Shown one piece after another: positions 41,427-51,027 of a DNA stretch of 64,000 nucleotides. Positions within the stretch are counted from its first letter, which is position 1. Each line of letters starts with the position of its first letter. The stretch spans positions 19,274-83,273 of the forward strand of contig SVFO01000004.1 of NCBI GenBank assembly GCA_015056795.1, read 5' to 3'. The DNA comes from Lachnospiraceae bacterium. GTDB lineage: Bacteria; Bacillota; Clostridia; Lachnospirales; Lachnospiraceae. Under the pieces are notes generated by a model. That model saw nothing but the letters and a program-made list of their open reading frames with translations, had not been told where the DNA came from and made no database searches. Both the position numbers and the translations under genes were made by a program.

Positions 41427-42197
41427 CTACTTCATCAGCTCCATGGCTTGATGAAGCAGCTCCCATTCTATTTTCACCTCCTGAAGGCGTTGCTCGTTGT
41501 TCGAAAGCTTTAGGCTTTCAAGAATCCCCTTCAGAATGCGTTCCTGTTCCTTCAAATACTGCATCAGCAGTGGATCCTTCCCTCGGATCAGAAGCTCCCC
41601 ATAGCGGTCAAAGATGGCTGTATATCCCGTGCCCACCATGTCATCTGCCAATTGTCTTTCTGTTACCGATTGCTCTGTTGGCGTTATCTCGTCCCCTTGA
41701 CAACATGGCACAACCTTCATGGGAAAATAATACTTTCCGTCCTCTAGGATGATCCTCTCCTCTACTATTTTATAACCCTGCTCCCTTAAAAATGCCCGAA
41801 ATTCCGTGAGCTCCGACTGCGGCTGCAGGATCATCTCCTGAAAGCTCTCCGTTTTCTCAGGACTCACCGTGAGGATTCGTTGCATCAGCGGACCTCCCAT
41901 GCCTGCACAGACTAGCTTTTCAGCCTCTCCTGTCTGAAAGGCCTCCAACCCATCAGAAATTCTTGTCTCAATCTGCTCCGAAAGACCAGCCTCCCTGACA
42001 TGCTCCGTGGCAGCGGCCAAAGGCCCTTTTCTCACGTCCATGGCAAGGGCACCTTGCATCTTTCCCATCTGCACGAGGTAAATATCCAAAAAGCCGTGGT
42101 CACACCCTACGTCCGCAACCCTTCCTCCTGGGGAGAGCATGTCTGCAAGGTTCCACAGCCTTTTTGAAAGGGAAACAGGTTTCCCCTGCTTAATCAA
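41427..42197 (-). CDS. trmK: tRNA (adenine(22)-N(1))-methyltransferase
   Basis: A 256-residue class I SAM methyltransferase of the TrmK/COG2384 family: [21 protein letters not shown] (in parts) is the SAM motif [16 protein letters not shown] motif II, and [15 protein letters not shown] the catalytic-loop motif. TrmK makes m1A22 in bacterial tRNA. The C-terminal part is a coiled helical domain ([16 protein letters not shown]). The start overlaps the rpoD stop by 8 bases; this neighbour is conserved in Firmicutes. Confidence 0.94.
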   Translation of the reverse strand: MIKQGKPVSLSKRLWNLADMLSPGGRVADVGCDHGFLDIYLVQMGKMQGALAMDVRKGPLAAATEHVREAGLSEQIETRISDGLEAFQTGEAEKLVCAGMGGPLMQRILTVSPEKTESFQEMILQPQSELTEFRAFLREQGYKIVEERIILEDGKYYFPMKVVPCCQGDEITPTEQSVTERQLADDMVGTGYTAIFDRYGELLIRGKDPLLMQYLKEQERILKGILESLKLSNNEQRLQEVKIEWELLHQAMELMK

Positions 42198-43302
42198 GAT
42201 AATCCTTCAGCTTGCGGCTTCTGCTGGGATGCCGAAGCTTTCTAAGCGCCTTCGCCTCAATCTGACGAATTCTCTCACGCGTTACGTTGAACACGGTACC
42301 CACTTCCTCCAGGGTGCGTGCGCGACCGTCATCCAGTCCAAATCTAAGGCGCAGTACCTTCTGCTCTCTCTCGGTCAAGGTTCCAAGCACCTCTACCAGC
42401 TGTTCCTTTAAGAGCGTAAATGCTGCGGCATCTGCGGGTACGGGAACATTGTCATCCTGAATGAAATCGCCAAGGTGCGAATCCTCCTCCTCACCGATGG
42501 GCGTCTCTAAGGATACAGGCTCCTGGCTGATCTTCAAAATCTCTCTGACACGATCTACGGGCATGCCCATCTCATCTGCAATTTCCTCGGGAGAAGGCTC
42601 ACGGCCCAGCTCCTGCAACAGCTGACGGCTGACACGAATCAGCTTGTTGATGGTTTCTACCATGTGTACGGGAATACGGATGGTTCTCGCCTGATCTGCA
42701 ATGGCTCTGGTGATCGCCTGACGAATCCACCAGGTTGCGTAGGTCGAAAACTTATAGCCCTTGCGATAATCAAATTTCTCTACCGCCTTGATCAGACCTA
42801 GGTTACCCTCCTGAATCAGATCCAGGAAAAGCATGCCACGTCCAACATAGCGCTTTGCAATGGAAACTACCAGACGAAGGTTTGCCTCAGCCAGACGCTT
42901 CTTTGCATCCTGATCACCAACCTCCATCTTCTTAGCCAGCTCAATTTCCTCCTCTGCGGAAAGCAGGGGCACCTTACCGATCTCCTTCAGGTACATACGA
43001 ACGGGATCCTCGATGCTGATGCCGTCGGGAATGGAGATGTCAAGGTTTTCAACGTCCACGTCCTCTCCGGAGAGAATAATCTCTTCGGGATCAATGTCCT
43101 CGTCCACGTCAGTCATGCGAAGCACGTCAACATTGTTTCGCTCAAGCGTGTCGAGAACGCGCTCCATCTGCTCCTCTTCCAGCGTCATGCCGTCAAAGAA
43201 ATCGCTGACCTCCTGATACTCCAGAATGTTCTTTTTCTTTTTGGCCATGCTGACCAGTTCTTTGATTTTCTCCTCAAATTTTGCTTGTGTGTTTTCGTCC
43301 AT
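42190..43302 (-). CDS. rpoD: Primary RNA polymerase sigma factor (SigA/RpoD)
   Basis: About 370 residues from the ATG at 43302 (AAGGATGG ahead; an earlier in-frame ATG lacks a ribosome site). Region 1.1 is short, as in Gram-positive SigA. Regions 1.2 ([21 protein letters not shown]), 2 ([20 protein letters not shown] and [21 protein letters not shown], in parts), 3 and 4 ([20 protein letters not shown], the -35-binding helix-turn-helix) are intact. It reads most of the -35/-10 promoters found in this window. It lies between dnaG and trmK, the usual macromolecular-synthesis operon order. Confidence 0.98.
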   Translation of the reverse strand: MDENTQAKFEEKIKELVSMAKKKKNILEYQEVSDFFDGMTLEEEQMERVLDTLERNNVDVLRMTDVDEDIDPEEIILSGEDVDVENLDISIPDGISIEDPVRMYLKEIGKVPLLSAEEEIELAKKMEVGDQDAKKRLAEANLRLVVSIAKRYVGRGMLFLDLIQEGNLGLIKAVEKFDYRKGYKFSTYATWWIRQAITRAIADQARTIRIPVHMVETINKLIRVSRQLLQELGREPSPEEIADEMGMPVDRVREILKISQEPVSLETPIGEEEDSHLGDFIQDDNVPVPADAAAFTLLKEQLVEVLGTLTEREQKVLRLRFGLDDGRARTLEEVGTVFNVTRERIRQIEAKALRKLRHPSRSRKLKDYLD

Positions 43303-43360
43303 CTTTGGGTTCCATCCTTCCATACTGTTCTATCAACTGTAATGTCTAATATTTCTTTCC

Positions 43361-45136
43361 CTAATCTAAACTAATATGCAGCTTTGACAGGCTGATCAAT
43401 GCCTTTTTGGCCTCCAGCACCTGCGCGATCGCTTCTATGTCGCGCTCGGCCTGCTCCTGCTTGAAATGCTCATAGCTATTCTTCTTGACCGCGTAGATTA
43501 CGTCGTGTAAGGCCTGTTCCTTCTCCTGCGTCGTCTCCATGGCTGGCAGCTCCTCGTAAAAGAGCTCTGCCGCTTCCTTCTGCGTCTCCTCATCCTCAAA
43601 GGTGCTGATGATTTCCGCAGGCTGGAACTTGTCCTTTTCGATCGCGGCGAACATTCGCTCTGCCACCTGCGCATACAACTCTTCCGTGAAATCCTTGGAG
43701 GAGACATACGGCTTGATCTTTGGGTAGATTTTTGGATAATCCGCAATCCAAGTGATCAATAGCTTTTGGGCTCTCTTTGCGCCATCCTGCGTGCCATTCT
43801 TGGACTGCACGCCGCTCTTCGGCCTTGTGATGGGCTTTCCTACGCCAGCCCCTGCATAGCTTACCACGAGCTTACGCAGATTATCCACGCCGATATAATA
43901 CTTTTCAGCGATGGCCTGCAAATAGTTATCGCGCTCTACCTCTTCCTCGAAGCCACAAAGCTTCGCCGCAATCTCTCGGTGGAATTTCGTCTTCTCCTCA
44001 GGATCCTTGAGATTATATCCGCTCTCCAACATCCGAATCTCATAGAAGAAGCTATTCTCTGCCTGATCAATTCGCTCCTGAAAGGCCTCACGCCCCAATG
44101 CCTTCATAAATTCATCGGGATCCTTATGTGGTCGCATGTTAATGACCTTTGCGGTCAATCCCTCGTTTCGCAGAATTCCAATGGCCCGAAGTGCTGCCTT
44201 GACGCCTGCCCCATCGCTGTCATAGGCGAGAAGCACCTGCTCCGTATACCTGTGGAGCAAATGCGCCTGTTCAGGCGTAAACGCCGTTCCCAGTGATGCC
44301 ACGGCCTGTCCAAAGCCTGCCTGATGCATGGCAATGACATCCATGTATCCCTCACAGAGAATCACGTTCCCTGCCCGCGCCGTCCTTGCGTAATTCAGTC
44401 CATAGAGATTTCTTCGTTTATCAAAAATGTCTGTTTCCGGAGAGTTCAGGTACTTCGGTTCCCCGTCTCCCATGACGCGCCCACCAAAGCCAATGACCCG
44501 ATGGTTCACGTCCTGAATCGGAAACATCACGCGATTCCAAAATTGACTAGACAAGCCTCCTCTTTCAGAAAAGGTTGCCACGCCAGCGTCACGGATTTCA
44601 TCGTCATGATAGCCCTTCTGTCGAAGGTATTGAACGAGTTCTCCGCCATTCTTTCCAGCAAAGCCCAACCCAAACTTCTTCATGGTCTCTTCCGTCAGCT
44701 CACGCTTCCGAAAATACGCCAGTCCGATCTCCCCATGAGGATTCTTTCGAAGCTGGTAGTAGAAGAAGGTCGCCGCATCCTTGTTGATGTCCAAAAGTCT
44801 CTGCCTGCGGCCAGCCCGCTTTTTTTGCTCCTCCGAGTACTCAATCTCAGGGAGCTTGATTCCTGCGCGATCCGCCAAAGCCCTGATCGCTTCTGGGAAG
44901 GAATAATTCTCATATTTCATCAAAAACGTAATGACGCTGCCGCTTTCCCCGCATCCGAAGCAGTGATACATCTGCTTATTTTCCGAAACGGCAAAGGACG
45001 GCGTTTTTTCGTTATGAAATGGGCAGCATCCCCAGTGATTACTGCCCTTTTTCTTTAAATTCACATATCCGGAAATCACGGCCACAATGTCACTTTTGGC
45101 CCTGACCTCTTCCACAATTTCGTCCGAATAATACAT
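43361..45136 (-). CDS. dnaG: DNA primase
   Basis: About 591 residues from the ATG at 45136, with AGAGGAAG ahead; the frame opens earlier at 45208 but overlaps dgt. The N-terminal zinc finger (CCPFHNEKTPSFAVSEN, then YHCFGCGESG), the TOPRIM catalytic domain (NVILCEGYMDVIAMHQAG about 264, YDSDGAGVKAALRA about 310) and a C-terminal helicase-binding domain are present. It lays RNA primers at the replication fork. It lies between dgt (10-base gap) and rpoD. Confidence 0.97.
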   Translation of the reverse strand: MYYSDEIVEEVRAKSDIVAVISGYVNLKKKGSNHWGCCPFHNEKTPSFAVSENKQMYHCFGCGESGSVITFLMKYENYSFPEAIRALADRAGIKLPEIEYSEEQKKRAGRRQRLLDINKDAATFFYYQLRKNPHGEIGLAYFRKRELTEETMKKFGLGFAGKNGGELVQYLRQKGYHDDEIRDAGVATFSERGGLSSQFWNRVMFPIQDVNHRVIGFGGRVMGDGEPKYLNSPETDIFDKRRNLYGLNYARTARAGNVILCEGYMDVIAMHQAGFGQAVASLGTAFTPEQAHLLHRYTEQVLLAYDSDGAGVKAALRAIGILRNEGLTAKVINMRPHKDPDEFMKALGREAFQERIDQAENSFFYEIRMLESGYNLKDPEEKTKFHREIAAKLCGFEEEVERDNYLQAIAEKYYIGVDNLRKLVVSYAGAGVGKPITRPKSGVQSKNGTQDGAKRAQKLLITWIADYPKIYPKIKPYVSSKDFTEELYAQVAERMFAAIEKDKFQPAEIISTFEDEETQKEAAELFYEELPAMETTQEKEQALHDVIYAVKKNSYEHFKQEQAERDIEAIAQVLEAKKALISLSKLHISLD

Positions 45137-45146
45137 GTGCTTCCTC

Positions 45147-46151
45147 TTATATCTGCCAGGATTTCGGGATAAAAATGGACTCGTACAGAGAGATCGCATA
45201 GCGGTCACTCATGGCGCCCACGAAATCACATACCACCTGCTCCTTTTGCTCTCCCTCGGAAATCAGGTTTCGGAACTCCTCAGGCAATGCCTCCAGATTC
45301 TTCAGGAAATGCGAATACAGCGTCTCCATCAAAACCTCAGCCTTCTTTTCCTCCGCCTTCGCCAAGGGGTTAACATACACTCTCTCAAACATAAAGGCAC
45401 GGAGCTTTTTCATGGCATCCGCAACCTCCTCAGACATCACGATGTCGTTCTTGCCCTGACTGTGTGTCACAATGTCATGAATAAACCGATCCAGCCTTGC
45501 ACCTGGCGTATTGCCAAGTACGGCGCGTACCTCCGCGGGAACGTCCATCTCAGTCAATATGCCCGCCCGCACCGCATCATCCATATCATGATGGATGTAC
45601 GCAATCTTATCGGAAAAACGAACCACCTTGCCCTCTAGGGTATGGGGATTTCCGCTGGTCTGATGATTTAAGATGCCGTCCCGCACCTCATAGGTCAGGT
45701 TTAGTCCCTGTCCATTCTTCTCCAGACGGTCAACGGTTCGTACGCTCTGGATGGAATGCTCAAAGCCTAAGGGGCAAACCCTGTTTAGGGCACGTTCGCC
45801 CGCATGGCCAAAGGGCGTATGACCCAGATCATGGCCAAGGGCAATGGCCTCAACTAAATCTTCGTTCAGCTTCAACGCCTTTGCGATCGTTCTCGCATTT
45901 TGGGATACCTCAAGGGTATGGGTCAGGCGCGTCCTATAATGGTCGCCTTCAGGAGTCAAAAACACCTGCGTCTTGTCCTTCAGTCTTCGGAACGCCTTGC
46001 AGTGAATGATTCTGTCGCGGTCTCTCTGAAAGACTGGGCGAATGTCACACTGCTCTTCGGGCTTTAATCGCCCTTTGGAATTCATGCTTAGGGAGGCATA
46101 GGGACTCAAATATTCCTTCTCCCACTGTTCAAGGTTTTCTCTGATGGTCAT
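45147..46151 (-). CDS. dgt: Deoxyguanosinetriphosphate triphosphohydrolase-like protein (dGTPase)
   Basis: A 334-residue HD-superfamily enzyme. FRRLKDKTQVFLTPEGDHYR (about 53-72), HTLEVSQNARTIAKAL (about 77-92) and the HD motif IALGHDLGHTPFGHAGE (about 106-122) are intact, and SDKIAYIHHDMDDAVRAG follows. It hydrolyses dNTPs to nucleosides and triphosphate and is commonly just upstream of dnaG in Firmicutes. GAAAGGAAG precedes the ATG, and the leader holds a small hairpin (46166-46178). Confidence 0.95.
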   Translation of the reverse strand: MTIRENLEQWEKEYLSPYASLSMNSKGRLKPEEQCDIRPVFQRDRDRIIHCKAFRRLKDKTQVFLTPEGDHYRTRLTHTLEVSQNARTIAKALKLNEDLVEAIALGHDLGHTPFGHAGERALNRVCPLGFEHSIQSVRTVDRLEKNGQGLNLTYEVRDGILNHQTSGNPHTLEGKVVRFSDKIAYIHHDMDDAVRAGILTEMDVPAEVRAVLGNTPGARLDRFIHDIVTHSQGKNDIVMSEEVADAMKKLRAFMFERVYVNPLAKAEEKKAEVLMETLYSHFLKNLEALPEEFRNLISEGEQKEQVVCDFVGAMSDRYAISLYESIFIPKSWQI

Positions 46152-46165
46152 GGATCTTCCTTTCT

Positions 46166-46178
46166 GACGCCTCGCGTC
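46166..46178 (-). promoter_or_regulatory. GAG-triloop hairpin in the dgt leader
   Basis: The minus strand forms GACGC-GAG-GCGTC just ahead of the dgt ribosome site. The same loop and core occur at 14529-14539 and 62807-62821. The rest of the 46152-46269 gap has a possible -10 (TATACC) but no convincing promoter. Confidence 0.4.
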
Positions 46179-46269
46179 ACGTCCTCCTTGAAACCTTTCA
46201 AAAACTCACCCTAGGTATAATATTCTGCGTTTCCTTCAAAAATCCTTTTTTCGGCAGAAAAAGCCTTAT

Positions 46270-47160
46270 CTAAAAATGCATCAGCTCGTCGATAATGAAT
46301 TCTACGTTCTTATCCATGGCCTCATAGGCCGTCTTAAAGGGTGCCATCTGAAAGACATGCCACATTCCAGGGAAGATGTCAAGCTTTGCAACGACGCCTG
46401 CTGCCTTCATCCTTTCCACAAGCCTCGTCGAATCGCTCAGGAGGATTTCATTCTCTCCCACCTGAACATAGGTCGGCGGAAAGCCCGTGAAATCTCCGAA
46501 CAGAGGGGATATGTATGGATCATGCAGGTTTGTGCCTTTGGCATAATCATGAATGACACGCTCCATATAGGCCTCATCCAACACGGGATCCAAATTTTTC
46601 TTTTCAGCAAAGGATTCTCCAGAGGAGGTCATGTCCGTCCAGGGTGACATTAACACAAGACCTCTGGGCAAAAATCTCCCCTGCTCCTTGAGCTTTAAGG
46701 TCAACGCAAGCGCAAGGTTTCCACCTGCGGAATCTCCCGTAATAATCACGTCACGGGCGCCATACCCCTGTCGCATCAAGTAGTCCCATACCTTCATGGC
46801 ATCCTTTAGCGCTACGGGATAAGGATGCTCCGGTGCAAGACGATAATCAAAGGACAGTACCTCCATCGCCGTGGATGCCGCCAGCTTTGCCGTCAGAGTC
46901 CTCGCATAAAGGCTGCTTCCCGTGGAATACCCACCGCCATGACAATGCATAATGACCTGCTTATGGACATGGGCCCGATTCAGGCTCACCCATTCACAGT
47001 GTATGCCATCCAGCTCCATGCCTCGGAAGTTCAAATCCTTTACCCGTCCCAAAAGCTCGCCAATCTGATCCTGCGATTGTCGATGCTTTTCCAAATCCGG
47101 CTTATCTACCATTCCATGTGCCAGCTTGATGAGTCTAAGTAACCGTTGCTTTGTCTCCAT
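46270..47160 (-). CDS. Alpha/beta hydrolase, HSL-type esterase
   Basis: A 296-residue cytoplasmic esterase of the hormone-sensitive-lipase group. The oxyanion motif HGGG is in MHCHGGGYSTGS (about 73-84), the nucleophile elbow in ITGDSAGGNLAL (about 140-151, catalytic Ser), an Asp near 236 and the His in MWHVFQM (about 269). It should cleave short acyl esters. The start overlaps the DUF6320 gene by one base (TGATG), so the two are coupled, and the condensation-type acyltransferase lies two genes up. The three form a cassette whose product is unknown. Confidence 0.9.
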   Translation of the reverse strand: METKQRLLRLIKLAHGMVDKPDLEKHRQSQDQIGELLGRVKDLNFRGMELDGIHCEWVSLNRAHVHKQVIMHCHGGGYSTGSSLYARTLTAKLAASTAMEVLSFDYRLAPEHPYPVALKDAMKVWDYLMRQGYGARDVIITGDSAGGNLALALTLKLKEQGRFLPRGLVLMSPWTDMTSSGESFAEKKNLDPVLDEAYMERVIHDYAKGTNLHDPYISPLFGDFTGFPPTYVQVGENEILLSDSTRLVERMKAAGVVAKLDIFPGMWHVFQMAPFKTAYEAMDKNVEFIIDELMHF

Positions 47161-47864
47161 CAGAAATGTAACCTCCTTCTCAGTTCATTTCGAAGTCTTC
47201 TTCGTGACAGCGTAGTAATAATTGCAATATCTACGATCGTACAAACCGTGAGAACCACCGCCGACCAGCTAAGGCTTACCGGAGCGTCACTATGAAGATC
47301 AATGATCACCTCATAGCCCACACATAAAATGGCAAGTGCCGTAATGAAATATAGACCTCTGGCCAGAATTCCCTTGGGAAATACGCGTACGGCTAAGGTT
47401 AACAGCTCCATGACTGCACAGGTGCAAAGCACCAGCGGCACGCCCAAGCCCTTGAACCACTCGTAGGAATCTACCATTCTGGCGATCAGGTAGAGATATA
47501 ATACCACGGCTGCTCCATCAAACAACAGATAGAGATACGGAGACCACTTTTGATAGATCACGGCAGGCACCAGCATAACCCAGAGAACAACACAGGCTCC
47601 GATGACTGCAAGAGACCATAGGCTTCCCTGAAATGCAAGCCAATTCAAAAGGCCACAGGTCACTGCCGTTGCAAGACACACCATGGATACCAGCCAGCCG
47701 AAATCCGCCCTCTGAATCTCCTCCACGTGCGCCTTTTCCTTTGGAAACGGGGGGATCACGCCCTCTCTCTTAATCTCTTTGGGATTTAATACAGGTGTAT
47801 TACATAAAGGACAACTCTTTGCAGAAGCATCCAGCTCCACGCCACAATTTACACAATATGACAT
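47160..47864 (-). CDS. DUF6320 zinc-ribbon membrane protein
   Basis: A 234-residue protein. The N-terminal zinc ribbon YCVNCG...KSCPLCNTPV has two CxxC pairs; then from about 55 six membrane helices, ending in a basic cytoplasmic tail (SRRRLRNELRRRLHF). This is the DUF6320 pattern. It is encoded 12 bases after the acyltransferase-like gene and overlaps the esterase gene. Its function is unknown; a sensor or membrane anchor for the cassette is possible. It has no catalytic motif that I recognise. Confidence 0.8.
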   Translation of the reverse strand: MSYCVNCGVELDASAKSCPLCNTPVLNPKEIKREGVIPPFPKEKAHVEEIQRADFGWLVSMVCLATAVTCGLLNWLAFQGSLWSLAVIGACVVLWVMLVPAVIYQKWSPYLYLLFDGAAVVLYLYLIARMVDSYEWFKGLGVPLVLCTCAVMELLTLAVRVFPKGILARGLYFITALAILCVGYEVIIDLHSDAPVSLSWSAVVLTVCTIVDIAIITTLSRRRLRNELRRRLHF

Positions 47865-47876
47865 CGCAAGTCCCTC

Positions 47877-49175
47877 CTATGTCAGTTCCGCTTCCGGTTC
47901 TTCCCGGTTGCTTTCAATCTTTACATGAATGCCATCCTTGACCAGCTTTCGGAAGAAATAACGTTCCACGTCAGCCTCGACAATGCTACTGGCAAAATTG
48001 ACGGTCAACACGTCCTGAAAGCTAATGATGGCACAGTTTGTTCTACTGGAAAACGGCTGTCCCATACAAATGTCAAAGCGTTCGATATAAGGGCGCATGC
48101 TCTCATTGACAAACAATGCTCCCATATTGGTCAGGCCTGCAGAGGAATTATGATCCTGTACCTTGGAATAAAACTGCTTTACTACAAAATCCTTGAGATA
48201 TAAGGGCACGATGCGGATCAGCGGATGACTCTGCGTGCGCGCGTTGGTCGTGACGTCTGCACGAAGGAATTTATCATTTACGTAATATCGCATGTAATGG
48301 TGCACCTGCGTAACAATCTCTTCAAAGGTATACTCGCCAAGTCTCGGATCCACGCCAGGATAAATCATGGTAATAAAGTTTCGAAGCGTCTTCGATGGGA
48401 AGAAGCGCCGCAAATTAACTGGCATCGCAATCTTAACGGGGCGCAGGCGAAAACGCTTGTCCTTCTCCTGCTTCTTTAGCAGTGCGTACAACAACACCGC
48501 ATTAAAATACTCCGTGATGCTTGCGCCATAGCGCTTGGCTGCTGCGACAACCTCCGACGTCGACATGATGCCGTCAATAATATTCAGCGTATAAAACGGC
48601 TCCTTGGTTCCACGCACGCGATAGGTCCTCTCGCCGGGACGCGGAGGGCAAATTTTAGAATTTGCATAGCGCATGTATGCATCCTCCAGCTCCTCTGGAT
48701 CTGGCTTTGCACTGACGTCGAGGACAAAACCTCCGTTCTTGATCTCCGTATGACCTAAAAGTCTTAAATATTCTGCCGTCAGAGTCTGCAACACGCACAT
48801 GCCACCTGTGCCATCTCCAAGGCTGTGATGCGATTCAAAGGAAATTCGATTATGGTAATAATATACGCGAATCAGATACCTGTTATTGTCCTTAAAGCTC
48901 ATGGGCTGACAGGGATTCTTCACGTCAGGCCGCACAAATGGTCCAGGCCGATGATTGGGCTCCAAATAACGCCAAAAAAGGCCCTTACGCATGGCAACCT
49001 TATAGGTCGGAAATCTGGGCAGCGTAATGTCCAACGCCTGTTGAAGAAGCTCTGGCTGTACCTCTTCCTTTAACAGGACGGACAGACGGTAAACAGCCGA
49101 GAAATCCCTTCGTTGTAGCGTCGGATATACAATCGCTGACAAATCTAGTTTAAACCAATCCCGATGCTCTGGCAC
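47877..49175 (-). CDS. Condensation-domain-like acyltransferase (alcohol acetyltransferase-like)
   Basis: A 432-residue protein of the CoA-dependent acyltransferase/condensation superfamily. The HHxxxDG active site appears as ESHHSLGDGTGG (about 113-124), and a second region YFNAVLLYALLKKQEKDKRF and NLRRFFPSKTLRNF give the expected C-terminal half. Such enzymes join an acyl group from CoA or a carrier protein to an alcohol or amine. There is no adenylation or carrier domain, so it is not an NRPS. It follows recJ by 15 bases and leads the DUF6320-esterase pair. The natural substrate is unknown. Confidence 0.78.
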   Translation of the reverse strand: MPEHRDWFKLDLSAIVYPTLQRRDFSAVYRLSVLLKEEVQPELLQQALDITLPRFPTYKVAMRKGLFWRYLEPNHRPGPFVRPDVKNPCQPMSFKDNNRYLIRVYYYHNRISFESHHSLGDGTGGMCVLQTLTAEYLRLLGHTEIKNGGFVLDVSAKPDPEELEDAYMRYANSKICPPRPGERTYRVRGTKEPFYTLNIIDGIMSTSEVVAAAKRYGASITEYFNAVLLYALLKKQEKDKRFRLRPVKIAMPVNLRRFFPSKTLRNFITMIYPGVDPRLGEYTFEEIVTQVHHYMRYYVNDKFLRADVTTNARTQSHPLIRIVPLYLKDFVVKQFYSKVQDHNSSAGLTNMGALFVNESMRPYIERFDICMGQPFSSRTNCAIISFQDVLTVNFASSIVEADVERYFFRKLVKDGIHVKIESNREEPEAELT

Positions 49176-49190
49176 GACAAATGCCTCCTT

Positions 49191-51014
49191 TTATTGATAA
49201 GACTTTAATAAGAACTGAAGCTCCTCTTTTCCCTGATAGGAATTAATGCCTAGCTGATAGGCGATCGTGACGTCAAAAGACTGTCTATTGGAAAGAAGCG
49301 CATCGCCGCTTCCCTCTCCATACTTTTCATCCAAAAACTGCAGGAAGGCATCCATGCTTCCAAAGAAGGTCAGGCAAAATTTCTTTCCGTCTGGCGTCAT
49401 TACCTGAAACCTTCCGTACTTTCCTTCCTTTCCCATGCGGCTTCCCGAGAGGAAGGTCACGTTTCTTTGGGCAAACAGTGGCTTGGGATTGCCAACGCCA
49501 AAGGGCTCCAATGCCTCCAACTGACGCATCAGCTCCATATTCACGTACTCCATGGGAAGCTCCATGTCAATATGCAGGGAAGGAACAAAATCCTCTTCGG
49601 TCAGCTGGCAGTTCTCGTTCAGTCTCCTTCGAAGCGCCTCGACGTTCTCCTCCTGAAGGGACAGGCCAGCGGCCATCTTGTGCCCGCCATATTTTGAAAG
49701 AAGATCTCCCACCTGATTTAGTGCCTCATACATGTCATAGCCTTCCACGGATCGTCCTGAGCCCTTAACGCCATCCTCACATTTGATGAGAAGGAACGCG
49801 GGGTGGCCATAATGCTCCTTTAGTCTTCCTGCGATAATTCCTGCAAGGCTCTCGTGAACGTCAGTCAGATACACTACCAATACCTTATCATGCTCCAAAT
49901 GCTGCTCTTGTATGCTTTTGATCGCCAGCTCCATGCCCTGCACGGTCAAATTTTTTCTGCTGTCATTCAGCTCCTTCAAATCCCTCGCAATAGTCATTGC
50001 GGTCACGGAATCCTTCGCATTCAAAAGCTCCAACGCACGCGTCGCCGTATCCAGTCTTCCCGTCGCATTCAGACAGGGGCCAAAGATAAAGCCCAGATGA
50101 TATCCAGACAGGGCATTTTTGTCAATCCCATGTACCTCCATCAAGGCACGAAGGCCCAGATTCTTTGTGTTCCGCATTCTGCGAAGGCCTTCGCGAACAA
50201 TGATTCTATTTTCATCCATTAGCTCCATGATGTCGCAGACGGTCGCAAATGCCGCAAATTCTAAGAGCTCCTCTAAGGCTTCTCTCAGAGCATCCGCTTT
50301 CTCAACCACATGTGCCAGCATGGCATCCTCGCTTTCCAGTCCTGCGCTTTTAATCCGCTCTAATCGGTGCGAAATTGCCTGTAAAAGCTTAAATGCCACG
50401 ACGCCACCGCAAATCCCCGTAAAGGGATAGGAATCCTCTGCTCGCTTGGGATCCACGATTGCCAGCGCCTCTGGCAGGATTTCCTTCTTCTTGTCCCCTT
50501 CCATCACAAAGGGCACCTCATGATGATCCGTTACGATCACATCCATACCCAGCTCTTTTGCCAGACGAATTTGCCCTGATGCAGAAATCCCATTATCACA
50601 GGTCACGATCAGCTTAACGCCATCCTTCGCCGCTTCCTCAATCAAATGGTCATTGAGGCCATATCCATCATGAATGCGGTGCGGAATCGCGACATCAACG
50701 ATCGCTCCCAGCACGGAAAAGCCCTTGTTCAGAATATACGAGGAACATATGCCATCCACGTCGTAATCTCCGATCACGCGAATGCGCTTTCCCTCCGCGA
50801 TCGCGTTGATCACCTCCTGAGACGCCCGATCCATATCCAACAAAAGCTCTGGTGCATGACATTCATCCAATGTGCCATATAGGAAGCGCCGGGCCTCCTC
50901 CAGATCTAAGACATCCCTGTTTCGGATCAGTCTGGCAACAAAGGGATGAATCTTCAGTTCCTCTGCCCAAGCCTGAAAATCTGCCTTTTTCGCATATACA
51001 AACCACTTTTCCAT
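49191..51014 (-). CDS. recJ: Single-stranded-DNA-specific exonuclease RecJ
   Basis: About 607 residues from the ATG at 51014 (AAAGGGG five bases ahead; earlier in-frame ATG at 51047 has no site and lies in the structured leader). The DHH domain motifs are intact: GDYDVDGICSSYIL (about 80-93), TCDNGISA, VTDHHEVP (about 153-160), and the DHHA1 region with GAKGSGRSVEGYD-type KGSGRSVEGY near 400. It degrades single strands 5' to 3' in recombination and mismatch repair. It is preceded by the structured element 51028-51162 and followed within 15 bases by an acyltransferase-like gene. Confidence 0.95.
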   Translation of the reverse strand: MEKWFVYAKKADFQAWAEELKIHPFVARLIRNRDVLDLEEARRFLYGTLDECHAPELLLDMDRASQEVINAIAEGKRIRVIGDYDVDGICSSYILNKGFSVLGAIVDVAIPHRIHDGYGLNDHLIEEAAKDGVKLIVTCDNGISASGQIRLAKELGMDVIVTDHHEVPFVMEGDKKKEILPEALAIVDPKRAEDSYPFTGICGGVVAFKLLQAISHRLERIKSAGLESEDAMLAHVVEKADALREALEELLEFAAFATVCDIMELMDENRIIVREGLRRMRNTKNLGLRALMEVHGIDKNALSGYHLGFIFGPCLNATGRLDTATRALELLNAKDSVTAMTIARDLKELNDSRKNLTVQGMELAIKSIQEQHLEHDKVLVVYLTDVHESLAGIIAGRLKEHYGHPAFLLIKCEDGVKGSGRSVEGYDMYEALNQVGDLLSKYGGHKMAAGLSLQEENVEALRRRLNENCQLTEEDFVPSLHIDMELPMEYVNMELMRQLEALEPFGVGNPKPLFAQRNVTFLSGSRMGKEGKYGRFQVMTPDGKKFCLTFFGSMDAFLQFLDEKYGEGSGDALLSNRQSFDVTIAYQLGINSYQGKEELQFLLKSYQ

Positions 51015-51027
51015 CGTAACCCCTTTA

